23,019 bases of DNA from Clostridia bacterium. GTDB taxonomy: Bacteria > Bacillota > Clostridia > Oscillospirales > CAG-272. The notes under the pieces were generated by a model that was not told the origin of the DNA, ran no database searches, and worked only from the letters and a program-made list of their open reading frames with translations. Positions 9,845-17,626 of this stretch are shown here, one piece after another (position 1 is the stretch's first letter; every line of letters begins with the position of its first letter). The DNA lies in the NCBI GenBank assembly GCA_017612495.1, contig JAGAFQ010000061.1:1-23019 (forward strand). The letters are read 5' to 3'. The position numbers and the translations under genes are program-made.

Positions 9845-9861
9845 ATACAATGCGTTATAAT
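9833..9861 (+). promoter_or_regulatory. Sigma-A promoter for the sugar nucleotidyltransferase gene
   Basis: TTGAAA (9833–9838), a 17-base spacer, and a perfect TATAAT (9856–9861). It is followed by AGGAGG at 9887–9892 and ATG at 9898. It overlaps the comEC promoter on the other strand. Confidence 0.8.
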
Positions 9862-9897
9862 AATAGTGTAATTTGCGAATAATTTTAGGAGGTTTAT

Positions 9898-10785
9898 ATG
9901 ACTCTTGTAGTTTTAGCAGCAGGAATGGGCAGCCGTTACGGAGGCTTAAAGCAGATCGACCCGATAGGTCCGAACGGTGAATTCATCATCGACTATTCAA
10001 TAAGCGATGCGATCAAAAGCGGTTTTGACAAGGTCGTATTCATAATCAAAAAAGAAAATCTCGAAGATTTTCGCAGCACCATCGGAAAACGTTTTGAGAA
10101 CAAAATAAACGTCGATTACGTTTTCCAGGGGCTCGATGTGAAAATACCGTCGGGATGCCGTGTTAATCCCGAAAGACAAAAGCCGCTCGGAACGGCTCAC
10201 GCGCTTCTGTGCTGCGAAGATGCGGTCAAAGAGAATTTTGCCGTTATCAATGCCGATGACTTTTACGGCAGAGAGGCATTTGAAAAGATCGCTGAATTTT
10301 TGAAGACCGCAAAAACGTCGGCTGACAAAAAGCATTATGCGATGGTCTCATACGAGCTCACAAAAACGCTGAGCGACAACGGCAGCGTTGCGCGCGGAGT
10401 TTGCAAGGTATCGCATGACGGCTATCTTGACGACGTTGACGAAAGAACGAAGATCCAAAAAAACGGCAACGATATCGAGTATTTTGAAAACGACGTCTGG
10501 AATCCGCTTGATAAAGACTCTTATGTATCAATGAATTTCTGGGGATTCACTCCCGAAATCTTTGATACGCTTCGCCGTGATTTTCCGCCTTTTCTCAATA
10601 ATAACTATGAAAATATCAAAGCCGAATATCTGCTTCCCATGCACGTCAAGGATCTGTTGAAAGCAAAGCTTTGCGACGTTAGGGTTTTGAAGACCTCGGC
10701 AAAATGGTATGGCGTTACATATCGTGAAGACAAAGAAGAAGTTAAGAAGTTCTTACTTGAATGCACGCAAAAAGGCATATATTGA
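9898..10785 (+). CDS. Sugar nucleotidyltransferase (NTP-transferase family)
   Basis: A 295-residue protein with the nucleotidyltransferase fold used by enzymes that join a sugar-1-phosphate to an NTP. The N-terminal nucleotide-binding loop 'LAAGMGSRYGGLKQ' (residues 6–19) is the family signature. 'QKPLGTAHALL' (about 98–108) fits the base/sugar pocket, and 'NADDFYG' (about 118–124) carries the metal-binding acidic pair. It is cytoplasmic, with no signal peptide or membrane segment. A strong RBS (AGGAGG, 5-base spacer) and a clean promoter precede it, and a bidirectional terminator follows, so it is a single-gene unit. The sugar and base are not decided by the sequence; glucose-1-phosphate/UTP or related pairs are plausible. 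It sits divergently beside comEC and the glucan synthase, which would need UDP-glucose, but that link is inference. Confidence 0.85.
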   Translation: MTLVVLAAGMGSRYGGLKQIDPIGPNGEFIIDYSISDAIKSGFDKVVFIIKKENLEDFRSTIGKRFENKINVDYVFQGLDVKIPSGCRVNPERQKPLGTAHALLCCEDAVKENFAVINADDFYGREAFEKIAEFLKTAKTSADKKHYAMVSYELTKTLSDNGSVARGVCKVSHDGYLDDVDERTKIQKNGNDIEYFENDVWNPLDKDSYVSMNFWGFTPEIFDTLRRDFPPFLNNNYENIKAEYLLPMHVKDLLKAKLCDVRVLKTSAKWYGVTYREDKEEVKKFLLECTQKGIY

Positions 10786-10789
10786 TAAT

Positions 10790-10819
10790 AAAAGCCGTAT
10801 GGTTTTCCATACGGCTTTT
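10790..10819. terminator. Bidirectional terminator between convergent genes
   Basis: A perfect 13-bp inverted repeat (AAAAGCCGTATGG / CCATACGGCTTTT) with a TTTT loop. T-runs follow on the plus strand (10816–10820) and, less purely, on the minus strand. It lies in the 36-base gap between the nucleotidyltransferase stop (plus) and the ROK gene stop (minus), so it probably serves both. Confidence 0.9.
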
Positions 10820-10821
10820 TG

Positions 10822-11859
10822 TTACATTATCAGCGAATCGAGCCAATGCTCTCTTATATCCCTTGCCATTCCGCGATGCGAATGCTTGATCTCGGCGTTT
10901 GCTTCGACTATATCGGGCAGCTTATAGTTTCCTATCGGCAAAAGGCAATATAGGCTCTTTTTGAGGTCATCGGATATACTGCCCGAATAAGGACGTTTGT
11001 TATCGACGATAACAACGTCGGGCGATACGGTCCAAAACAGATTGTAAATTATCTTTGCAAGTTCATCTACTGCCTTTGCGGTCGATTTTTTATCAGAAAA
11101 AATGGAATTGAGCGGCTTGTTATCGGAGCAGGCGCATCTGCCGAAAGTGCCCGCGGTAGCAACGTTGCTGCCCACAAATTCGCCGCCGCAGAGGTATGCG
11201 CCGCTGATGAGCGAATCTATATGTATATAGGATATGGCAATATCGCGGTAGTTATCGAATTCAAGTGCATTCGACTTTGCCGCCGAACGGATATTATTTT
11301 TGACAAAGCAAACGTCGCATTTGAGTATTTCCTCTGCCGTCTTCTTTATCTTAACTCCGGAAAGCTCGGGAAAACTGAAGCTTTCGGTCTTATCCTCTTC
11401 TTCAAGATACTCTCCCGGCACGAGCAGACCGACGCCCATACAATTCTTCATATCGACGTTTCGCAAAGTGAATATCTTGACGTTTTTCATAAAAATGCAG
11501 AAATTCTCTTCGCAATAGCAGTCGTTGTTGTATTCGTATTCAAGTGTGTCTGTGGTATTGAGCGCGGAATCGAGGACTGCCATCTTAAAGTTCTTATCGG
11601 TCAGGTCGATAACAAGAGCGAACTTATTTTTGTTGAGTTCAACGAGCCCTGCTTTTCTGCCGGCAACGCTCTTTATTTCTTTTTGTTCGCAAACCACGTC
11701 AAGCTCCAAAAACTCATCGACGACCTTGCCGACCGTCATAAGACTCAAATCGGTCGATGTGGCTATTGCGGCGCGGCTCGTTTTGCCCAAACTGCAAATC
11801 GAAGCGAATATTCTTCTTATACTGTCTTTTTTAATGCTTGCAAGAACGGAATTTGACAT
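10822..11859 (-). CDS. ROK-family transcriptional regulator (degenerate kinase fold)
   Basis: A 345-residue protein with an N-terminal winged helix-turn-helix (about 10–65, including 'SRAAIATSTDLSLMTVGKVVDEF') and a ROK/actin-like ATPase fold. ROK regulators (XylR, NagC, Mlc type) bind operators near sugar-use genes and respond to sugars. Visible fold elements are 'GVGLLVPGEY' (about 141–150), 'GAYLCGGEFVGSNVATAGTFG' (about 218–238) and 'SPDVVIVDN'. Several ROK marks are worn down. The usual catalytic NDxN stretch reads 'VKNNIRSAA' (about 184–192), so the catalytic Asp is Asn. The zinc motif CxCx4C is reduced to 'CAC', and the GH glycine-histidine pair is 'FGR'. It is therefore unlikely to be a sugar kinase. 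ATG with GGAG 6 bases upstream. A monocistronic minus-strand unit with its own promoter. The target is unknown; the convergent nucleotidyltransferase and the glucan synthase are nearby candidates. Confidence 0.8.
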   Translation of the reverse strand: MSNSVLASIKKDSIRRIFASICSLGKTSRAAIATSTDLSLMTVGKVVDEFLELDVVCEQKEIKSVAGRKAGLVELNKNKFALVIDLTDKNFKMAVLDSALNTTDTLEYEYNNDCYCEENFCIFMKNVKIFTLRNVDMKNCMGVGLLVPGEYLEEEDKTESFSFPELSGVKIKKTAEEILKCDVCFVKNNIRSAAKSNALEFDNYRDIAISYIHIDSLISGAYLCGGEFVGSNVATAGTFGRCACSDNKPLNSIFSDKKSTAKAVDELAKIIYNLFWTVSPDVVIVDNKRPYSGSISDDLKKSLYCLLPIGNYKLPDIVEANAEIKHSHRGMARDIREHWLDSLIM

Positions 11860-11889
11860 AAATATCTCCGAAATTTATAAATTAATGAT

Positions 11890-11918
11890 ATCATACAACA
11901 TTTATTAAAATTCGTCAA
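11890..11918 (-). promoter_or_regulatory. Sigma-A promoter for the ROK regulator
   Basis: On the minus strand, TTGACG (11913–11918), a 17-base spacer, and TATGAT (11890–11895). Transcription would start about 25 bases upstream of the ROK ATG. Confidence 0.75.
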
Positions 11919-11947
11919 TAGTTTTTTATTATTTACAGAATAAAAAA

Positions 11948-11986
11948 TACGGACAGTGCATTTCAAGATGCGATGCACTATCCGTA
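11948..11986 (-). terminator. Terminator of the glnN–prfB–membrane protein operon
   Basis: Arms of 14 bases (11948–11961 and 11973–11986) pair with a single C·A mismatch around an 11-base loop. The minus strand continues into a T-rich run (complement of the A-run at 11942–11947). It lies 37 bases downstream of the last operon gene and upstream of the ROK promoter, so it insulates the two units. A T-run on the plus side could also work the other way, but no plus-strand gene needs it. Confidence 0.85.
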
Positions 11987-12022
11987 CTTTTTTGATTATT
12001 ACAAAATTTCTTTGCGAATATA

Positions 12023-12340
12023 TTATTCGGCGGCGCTCGCTTCGCCGTCGCCGCAGTCAGCACAATCACATTCATCAAGGCAATCTGAATCGTCACCGAA
12101 ACAGTCGATTTCATCAAATACGAAGTCGTCCTCATCAAGACGCATATCGTCTCTGTCTTCTTTAAGATAACTGCAAAGGAATGCGGTTCCGGCAATTCCG
12201 CCGACACTCGCCATAGCCAAGAAAGCCTTTGCAAAACTCTTTTTCTTGCCTGCAAGGATGAAAAACATGATCACAAAAGAGATAGATTGAACAATAAGAG
12301 ATATCGCAACCGTGAATTTCGTTTTTTTGTTGAATTTCAT
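12023..12340 (-). CDS. Small membrane protein with acidic Cys-containing tail
   Basis: A 105-residue protein of unknown function. A basic N-terminus (MKFNKKTK) is followed by two hydrophobic segments (about 8–30 and 37–58) joined by a short basic loop (GKKKSFAK). The positive-inside rule puts both ends of this hairpin loop's Lys-rich parts in the cytoplasm or leaves the orientation ambiguous. The last 45 residues are highly acidic, with Asp/Glu in about half of the positions and five Cys spaced in 'DCFGDDSDC' and 'DECDCADC', which suggests metal binding or disulphides. AGGAG lies 8 bases before the ATG. The gene starts 22 bases after the prfB stop and ends before a strong terminator, so it is the last gene of the glnN–prfB operon. 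No family was recognised. Confidence 0.7.
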   Translation of the reverse strand: MKFNKKTKFTVAISLIVQSISFVIMFFILAGKKKSFAKAFLAMASVGGIAGTAFLCSYLKEDRDDMRLDEDDFVFDEIDCFGDDSDCLDECDCADCGDGEASAAE

Positions 12341-12362
12341 AATCTTTACTCCTTTTATATAA

Positions 12363-13469
12363 TTATTTCGCTTTTGATTTCAAATATGCATTTATGAACT
12401 CATCTATCTCGCCGTCCATAACTGCGCTTATGTTGCCGTCTTCATAGCCCGTGCGGTTGTCTTTGACGAGCGTATACGGCATAAATACGTATGAGCGTAT
12501 CTGTGCGCCCCATTCGATATTTGTCTTTTCACCCTTGATATCGTCGATCCTTTCAAGGTTCTCGCGTTCCTTGATCTCGACGAGTTTTGATTTCAGCATT
12601 TTAAGTGCTGTCTCTTTATTCTGAAGCTGTGAGCGCTCGGTCTGACATCCGACGACTATGCCCGTGGGCTTGTGAACTATTCTTATCGCCGAGTCGGTCT
12701 TGTTGATATGCTGACCGCCCGCGCCGCTTGAACGGTGAGCGGTTATTTCAAGGTCTTCGTCTTTGATCTCGATGTTTGAATTGTCGTCAAGTTCGGGTAT
12801 GACCTCAACGGAAGCAAACGACGTATGTCTTCTGCCCGATGAGTCGAAAGGCGATACTCTGACGAGGCGGTGAACACCGTTTTCACTCTTCAAGTAGCCG
12901 TAGGCATCTTTGCCCTCAACCAAGATCGTGGCACTCTTGAGTCCGGCTTCATCGCCGTCGAGCCAATCGACGAGCTTGACTTTGTAGTTGTGATTTTCAG
13001 CCCAGCGGTTATAAAGACGGTAAAGCATCGAAGCCCAATCCTGCGCTTCGGTGCCGCCGGCACCCGGGTGGAATGAAACGATGGCGCTCAAATGATCGTA
13101 TTCGCCCGAAAGCAATACCGATGTGCGCATTCTTTCTTCATATTTGAAAAGACGCCGAACGTCGTTTTCGATCTCCTCGACCATGCTCTCATCGTTTTCT
13201 TCATTTGCCATTTGAGCAAGCATCAAAGTGTCTTCTGCGCGCGCGCAGAGTTTTTCATAGTCTTCGATGCGGTCTTTGATTTGTTTTAACTGCTGCAAAA
13301 CTTTGCTTGAATTTTCCTGATCCTGCCAGAAATCGGGCGCAAAAGTTTTTTCTTCAATGGTCTTCGCTTCTTCTTTTAAATGTTCGATTTTCAAAGCGGA
13401 GCCGAGTTCTTTTAACAAGCCGCTGAGTTCACCGAGTTTGCTTATGGCTTCTTCGAGTTGAATAATCAA
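12363..13469 (-). CDS. prfB: Peptide chain release factor 2
   Basis: A 368-residue class I release factor that ends translation at UGA and UAA. The N-terminal helical domain is followed by the PCRF region ('PGAGGTEAQDWASMLYRLYNRW'-type core, about 134–155). The tripeptide anticodon 'SPF' at 206–208 identifies RF2 rather than RF1, and 'GAGGQHINK' with GGQ at 251–253 is the peptidyl-hydrolysis loop. The start is TTG with GGAGG 6 bases upstream. Most bacterial prfB genes need a +1 frameshift at a CUUUGA after about 25 codons; here the frame is open through that position ('ELGSALKIEHL', about 22–32), so the autoregulatory frameshift is absent. The gap to glnN upstream is 31 bases and to the small membrane protein downstream 22 bases, so the three are probably one operon. 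Confidence 0.96.
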   Translation of the reverse strand: MIIQLEEAISKLGELSGLLKELGSALKIEHLKEEAKTIEEKTFAPDFWQDQENSSKVLQQLKQIKDRIEDYEKLCARAEDTLMLAQMANEENDESMVEEIENDVRRLFKYEERMRTSVLLSGEYDHLSAIVSFHPGAGGTEAQDWASMLYRLYNRWAENHNYKVKLVDWLDGDEAGLKSATILVEGKDAYGYLKSENGVHRLVRVSPFDSSGRRHTSFASVEVIPELDDNSNIEIKDEDLEITAHRSSGAGGQHINKTDSAIRIVHKPTGIVVGCQTERSQLQNKETALKMLKSKLVEIKERENLERIDDIKGEKTNIEWGAQIRSYVFMPYTLVKDNRTGYEDGNISAVMDGEIDEFINAYLKSKAK

Positions 13470-13500
13470 AATGAACCTCCGATGTTTTGTTAATGCGTGA

Positions 13501-15630
13501 TCATACTCTGTACATCATATCGAAATATGACGGCAACGAGTATCTGTCTTGAGGGATAAGCGCTTCGAGCTTGTCGCAAGCTTCGCGAAGCTTTGCCATC
13601 GTCGTTAAGACGGAATCGCGGAAAAATGCCGCTCTGTCGGCGATCTTCTCGATCCTGCCGGATTGGTCGTGCTCTTTTTGCAAAAGCTCGATCTGCATCT
13701 TTGCCTCTTTCACAAGAGGTGTGATCTTCGTGATCTCTTCGACAAAAGGCGAAGAGTCAAGGACTATGGCGTTAAGATCCTTTGCGGCGCTCGCCAAAGA
13801 GGCAACATACGAAAGCGCTGACGGAATGATCTGGCGCGAAGCCATTTCGATCATAAGCTGTGCTTCAATATTGACGCTCTTTGCATAGTTTTCATACATC
13901 GTTTCAACACGCGAATCGCATTCGATACGGTTGAGTATATGCATGCGCTCAAGCATTGATACGGTCTTCTCTTCCGAAAACGACGGTATCGCCGAAACGG
14001 TATCGGGATAATTCGGCAAACCGCGGCGATGAGCTTCCGCTTTCCACTCGTCGGCGTAGTTGTTGCCGCTGTATATTATGCGCTTGTGTGCGCGCAAAGA
14101 ATCATAAATATATTTTTTGACGGTCGCCTCTTTTTGATTTGGCAAAACACCGTCAAGCAGTGTGGCAATGTTGTCGAATTCGTTTGCGATAATGGCATTT
14201 ATCGCCGCGCACGGACGTGCGATTGACGAAAGTGAGCCGCACATACGAAACTCGAACTTATTGCCTGTAAAAGCGACGGGAGACGTTCTGTTTCTGTCGG
14301 TCGTGTCGCGTTTGAAATTAGGAATGAACGGGATGTGGAGCATATCGGAATCGGAATCGGGCAAAATGCTGTCATCTCTTTTTTCGATCATCGAGAAAAG
14401 AATATCTTCAAGTTCGCTGCCGAGATATACCGACAAGATTGCGGGAGGCGCTTCACTTGCGCCCAGGCGGCAATCGTTTGAAGACGTTGCCATTGAGCAA
14501 CGCAAAAAGCCTGCGTTCTCATCGATCGCTTTTATCACGGCGGTGACCAAAAGCAGAAAAAGCGTATTCTCCTGCGGAGTCGTGCCGGGATTGAACAAAT
14601 TCTTGCCCGTATCGGTCGAAAGCGACCAATTTATATGTTTGCCGCTTCCGTTGACGCCCGAAAAAGGTTTTTCGTGCAAAAGGCAGGCAAAGCCGTGAAC
14701 TTTGGCGACCTTTTTCATTATCTCCATCGTGAGCTGATTGTGGTCGCAGGCGATGTTCGTCGATGTATAAATAGTGGCAAGCTCATGTTGAGCCGGCGCC
14801 GCTTCGTGGTGCTTGGTCTTGGCGGTGATGCCGAGCTTCCATAGTTCCTCGTCAAGATCTCTCATAAATGCCGAAACACGGAGTTTGAGACGCGCATAAT
14901 AGTGGTCATCAAGCTCCTGCAGTTTTACAGGGTTTTTGCCGAAGAGAGTTCTGCCGCAGACCATAAGATCGGTGCGCTTGTTATAGTATTCGCGGTCGAT
15001 CAAGAAATATTCCTGCTCGGGGCCGACCTCGGATGAAACACGCGCGGTGTCGTTATCGGAAAAATGGCGGAGCAAACGAAGCGCATGCTTGTTTATTGCC
15101 GCCTCGGAACGCAAAAGCGGAGTTTTTTCGTCAAGTGCCTCGCCCGTATAAGAGCAAAAGACGGTGGGAATATAGAGCGAGCCGTCTTTGACAAAGGCGG
15201 GAGAGGTGCAGTCCCAAGCGGTATAGCCGCGCGCCTCGAAGGTGGTGCGCAAGCCGCCCGACGGAAAACTCGATGCGTCTGTTTCGCCCTTGATGAGTTC
15301 CTTGCCCGAAAGCTCCATCAGCGCACGTTTATCTTTTGTTATCGTCAAAAACGAATCGTGTTTTTCGGCGGTAACGCCCGTCATGGGCTGAAACCAGTGA
15401 GTGAAATGCGTAGCGCCCTTTTCGAGCGCCCAATCTCTCATGGCTCCCGCTATGCAGTTTGCGATCTCGGGGTCAAGATCTCCCATCGTATCGATGGTGT
15501 TTTTGAGTGAAATATATACGTTTTCGGGGAGTCGCTGTCGCATAACAGAGTCTGAAAAAACGTTCTCGCCGAAAATTTCGGGGACGTTTATGTATTTTAC
15601 AGCTATGCTTGCATCGAGATCTCTGTTCAT
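13501..15630 (-). CDS. glnN: Glutamine synthetase type III
   Basis: A 709-residue GSIII enzyme: glutamate + ammonia + ATP to glutamine, cytosolic, in large oligomers. The length is typical of GSIII (about 700–730) and far above GSI (about 440–470). Visible marks are the N-terminal 'FGENVFSDSVMRQRLP' (about 20–35), 'HFTHWFQPMTG' (about 75–85), 'FPSGGLRTTFEARGYTAWD' (about 121–139), 'HHEAAPAQHELA' (about 273–284), 'NGSGKHINWS' (about 326–335) and 'RNRTSPVAFTGNKFEFR' (about 450–466). The long C-terminal helical region is characteristic of type III. ATG with GGAG 8 bases upstream. It leads the minus-strand operon with prfB. No GlnR- or NtrC-type site was identified, so nitrogen control is not shown by the sequence. 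The symbol glnN is the common name for GSIII; some genomes use glnA. Confidence 0.95.
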   Translation of the reverse strand: MNRDLDASIAVKYINVPEIFGENVFSDSVMRQRLPENVYISLKNTIDTMGDLDPEIANCIAGAMRDWALEKGATHFTHWFQPMTGVTAEKHDSFLTITKDKRALMELSGKELIKGETDASSFPSGGLRTTFEARGYTAWDCTSPAFVKDGSLYIPTVFCSYTGEALDEKTPLLRSEAAINKHALRLLRHFSDNDTARVSSEVGPEQEYFLIDREYYNKRTDLMVCGRTLFGKNPVKLQELDDHYYARLKLRVSAFMRDLDEELWKLGITAKTKHHEAAPAQHELATIYTSTNIACDHNQLTMEIMKKVAKVHGFACLLHEKPFSGVNGSGKHINWSLSTDTGKNLFNPGTTPQENTLFLLLVTAVIKAIDENAGFLRCSMATSSNDCRLGASEAPPAILSVYLGSELEDILFSMIEKRDDSILPDSDSDMLHIPFIPNFKRDTTDRNRTSPVAFTGNKFEFRMCGSLSSIARPCAAINAIIANEFDNIATLLDGVLPNQKEATVKKYIYDSLRAHKRIIYSGNNYADEWKAEAHRRGLPNYPDTVSAIPSFSEEKTVSMLERMHILNRIECDSRVETMYENYAKSVNIEAQLMIEMASRQIIPSALSYVASLASAAKDLNAIVLDSSPFVEEITKITPLVKEAKMQIELLQKEHDQSGRIEKIADRAAFFRDSVLTTMAKLREACDKLEALIPQDRYSLPSYFDMMYRV

Positions 15631-15676
15631 TGCTATCGCTCCGTTTCAAAAATAGTCTACACTTATCTATTGTGTT

Positions 15677-15705
15677 ATTATACCATATTAAACATCGGTT
15701 TTCAA
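15677..15705 (-). promoter_or_regulatory. Sigma-A promoter for glnN
   Basis: On the minus strand, TTGAAA (15700–15705), a 17-base spacer, and TATAAT (15677–15682), with TG one base before the -10 (extended -10). It lies 46 bases upstream of the glnN ATG. Confidence 0.8.
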
Positions 15706-15759
15706 GTAATTTCTTGCAAATCTGCTCACATTTTTGCACATTTTTTCTATCTTACTCTA

Positions 15760-15788
15760 TTGTTTATTCGCGGGATATATGATATAAT
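15760..15788 (+). promoter_or_regulatory. Sigma-A promoter for the apgM–thrC gene run
   Basis: TTGTTT (15760–15765), a 17-base spacer, and TATAAT (15783–15788), preceded by TGA (extended -10). It lies about 31 bases upstream of the apgM start. The 54-base AT-rich stretch between this promoter and the divergent glnN promoter has no motif I can assign. Confidence 0.75.
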
Positions 15789-15819
15789 AAACAAAATATT
15801 GTTTTTGGGAAGTGCCTAA

Positions 15820-17031
15820 ATGAAATACGTCGTTTTAATCGCTGACGGCATGGCGGACTACAAAGTGCCTCAACTCTCAAATAAAACTCCGATGGAATGT
15901 GCAAAAAAGCCCTGCGCCGACTTTTTGGCAAGATCTGCCAAGGTCGGAACGGTTTTGAACGTGCCCATCGGCATGGTGCCCGAAAGCGACACCGCAAATC
16001 TTGCGATCTTATCTTATGACCCGAAGGTCTATTCAAAAGGACGCTCGCCGCTTGAAGCAGTCAGTATGGGACTCAAAATGGGTGAGTGCGACACCGCTTT
16101 TCGCTGCAACGTCGTAACGATAAGCGAAGACGAGGCGAATTATGAAGACAAGATAATGGTCGATCACAGCGCCGATGAAATAAGCACGGCAGAAGCAAGC
16201 GAGCTGGTTTTAGCCATAGATAAAGAGCTCGGCAACGAATTCCGCCGCTTTTATCCGGGCGTCAGCTACCGCCACTGCCTTTTGTGGGAAAACGCGCCGA
16301 TGTGCGAATTCATGCGTCCGCACGACATAATCGGCAAACGGATCGGCGATTATCTGCCGAGCGGTAAAGACAAAGATGTTTTCATTGATATGATGAAGCG
16401 CAGTTACGAGATATTGTCAAAGCATCCCGTCAATCTTGCGAGAAAAAAAGCAGGCAAAAAGCCCGCCAATACCATTTGGCTCTGGTCACCCGGAAAGAAG
16501 CCGGCTCTGCCCTCTTTTGAAGACAAATGGGGCATTCGCGGCGCGGTCATTTCAGCCGTTGACCTTATCAAAGGCATCGGCATTTGCGCAGGAATGACGA
16601 GCATTGACGTTTGCGGCGCAACGGGAAATATCAACACCAATTTCCGCGGCAAAGCTGATGCGGCGATAAATGCGCTCAAAAACGGATATGATTTTGTGTT
16701 CATTCACGTTGAAGCGCCGGACGAGTGCGGTCACAGAGCCGAGATCGAAAACAAGGTCTTATCGATAGAAAAGATAGATTCCGACATACTAAAACCCGTA
16801 TATGAGCATCTTAAAAACAGCGGCGAAGATTTCAAGATAGTCTTTTTGCCCGACCACCCGACGCCGCTCAAGCTCCGCACGCATTCAAGCGAGCCCGTTC
16901 CCTATTTCATCTATGACAGCCGCCGCAAATATAACGGCGTTGACACATTCACCGAGCAGACTGCCGAAGATAAGAATTCATATCTGCCCTGCGGATATGA
17001 TCTTTTGAGTCAGGTCATCGAAAAGGAGTGA
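15820..17031 (+). CDS. ApgM-like phosphoglycerate mutase / proposed homoserine kinase
   Basis: A 403-residue alkaline-phosphatase-superfamily protein of the archaeal-type cofactor-independent phosphoglycerate mutase group. Metal ligands are visible as 'IADGMAD' (Asp9), 'DECGHRAE' (about 305–312) and 'PDHPTP' (about 348–353). The nucleophile is Ser56 in 'PESDTANLAILSYDP'. A subgroup of this family is proposed to be an alternative homoserine kinase in genomes lacking ThrB, and the 'IWLWSPGKKPALPSF' and 'GAVISAVDLIKGIGI' stretches resemble that subgroup. A thrC gene 3.5 kb downstream in the same direction fits that role. Glycolytic mutase activity (3PG to 2PG) remains the alternative. The RBS is weak (GGGAAG, 7-base spacer). 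The stop is 4 bases before the lepB start, whose RBS lies inside this gene's end, so the two are transcribed together. Confidence 0.88.
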   Translation: MKYVVLIADGMADYKVPQLSNKTPMECAKKPCADFLARSAKVGTVLNVPIGMVPESDTANLAILSYDPKVYSKGRSPLEAVSMGLKMGECDTAFRCNVVTISEDEANYEDKIMVDHSADEISTAEASELVLAIDKELGNEFRRFYPGVSYRHCLLWENAPMCEFMRPHDIIGKRIGDYLPSGKDKDVFIDMMKRSYEILSKHPVNLARKKAGKKPANTIWLWSPGKKPALPSFEDKWGIRGAVISAVDLIKGIGICAGMTSIDVCGATGNINTNFRGKADAAINALKNGYDFVFIHVEAPDECGHRAEIENKVLSIEKIDSDILKPVYEHLKNSGEDFKIVFLPDHPTPLKLRTHSSEPVPYFIYDSRRKYNGVDTFTEQTAEDKNSYLPCGYDLLSQVIEKE

Positions 17032-17035
17032 TTAT

Positions 17036-17611
17036 ATGACAAGCGGTAAACAACAATATAAAATACCCCGTCTGAACCCGTTCTTTTTGAACGTTGTCGA
17101 TTGGGTCGAGGTGTTGATCTTTTCCCTCTCGTTCGTCATTTTGCTTTTTACGTTCATCGCGCGCCTGGCGGTCGTTGACGGCCCCTCTATGGAAAAGACG
17201 CTTATCGAAGGTGAAATGCTCATAGTTTCAGACCTCGGCTATACGCCGAAAAACAATGACGTCATCGTCTTTCAGTCACCGACAAGTTACTTTAAGGAGC
17301 CGATAGTAAAAAGAGTTATAGCAAAGGCAGGTCAGACGGTGGATATCGATTTTCGCACCTGGACTGTCAGCGTTGACGGTGAAAAGCTTGACGAGAGCTA
17401 CGTCAATTTCGAGGGCGGATATATGTATAACCCGGGATATCTTGACTACCCCTATACAGTACCTGACGGTATGCTCTTTTGCATGGGCGATAACAGAAAC
17501 CATTCATCGGACAGCCGTTCAAGAGAGATAGGACCCGTTGACGAGCGCTTCGTGCTCGGCAAAGTCATATTCAGATTGACACCTCTTTCTAAAATCGGTG
17601 CAGTTAAATAA
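17036..17611 (+). CDS. lepB: Signal peptidase I
   Basis: A 191-residue type I signal peptidase of the short Gram-positive (SipS-like) kind. It removes signal peptides from secreted proteins on the outer face of the cytoplasmic membrane. One N-terminal membrane anchor (about 20–45) is followed by 'GPSMEKTL' with nucleophile Ser51 and 'IVKRVIAKAGQ' with general base Lys92. This Ser–Lys spacing of 41 is close to that in SipS. 'GDNRNHSSDSR' is the conserved box E (about 149–159). The start ATG has AAGGAG 7 bases upstream, lying over the stop of the previous gene. The PHP gene begins 15 bases later. No second signal peptidase is visible here. Confidence 0.95.
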   Translation: MTSGKQQYKIPRLNPFFLNVVDWVEVLIFSLSFVILLFTFIARLAVVDGPSMEKTLIEGEMLIVSDLGYTPKNNDVIVFQSPTSYFKEPIVKRVIAKAGQTVDIDFRTWTVSVDGEKLDESYVNFEGGYMYNPGYLDYPYTVPDGMLFCMGDNRNHSSDSRSREIGPVDERFVLGKVIFRLTPLSKIGAVK

Positions 17612-17626
17612 AGCGAGGACTTATAA

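Noticed and set aside
13380..13400. A CTTTGA hexamer in prfB near the place where other prfB genes have the frameshift site
   Set aside because: It lies in the third frame (…GCT TTG AAA…). Neither the upstream nor the downstream frame needs a shift there, and no SD-like stimulator precedes it. It is probably chance.
15706..15759. AT-rich stretch between the glnN and apgM promoters as an operator for nitrogen control
   Set aside because: TTGCA-like words occur near 15713 and 15734, but no clear palindrome or known GlnR/TnrA box could be made out.
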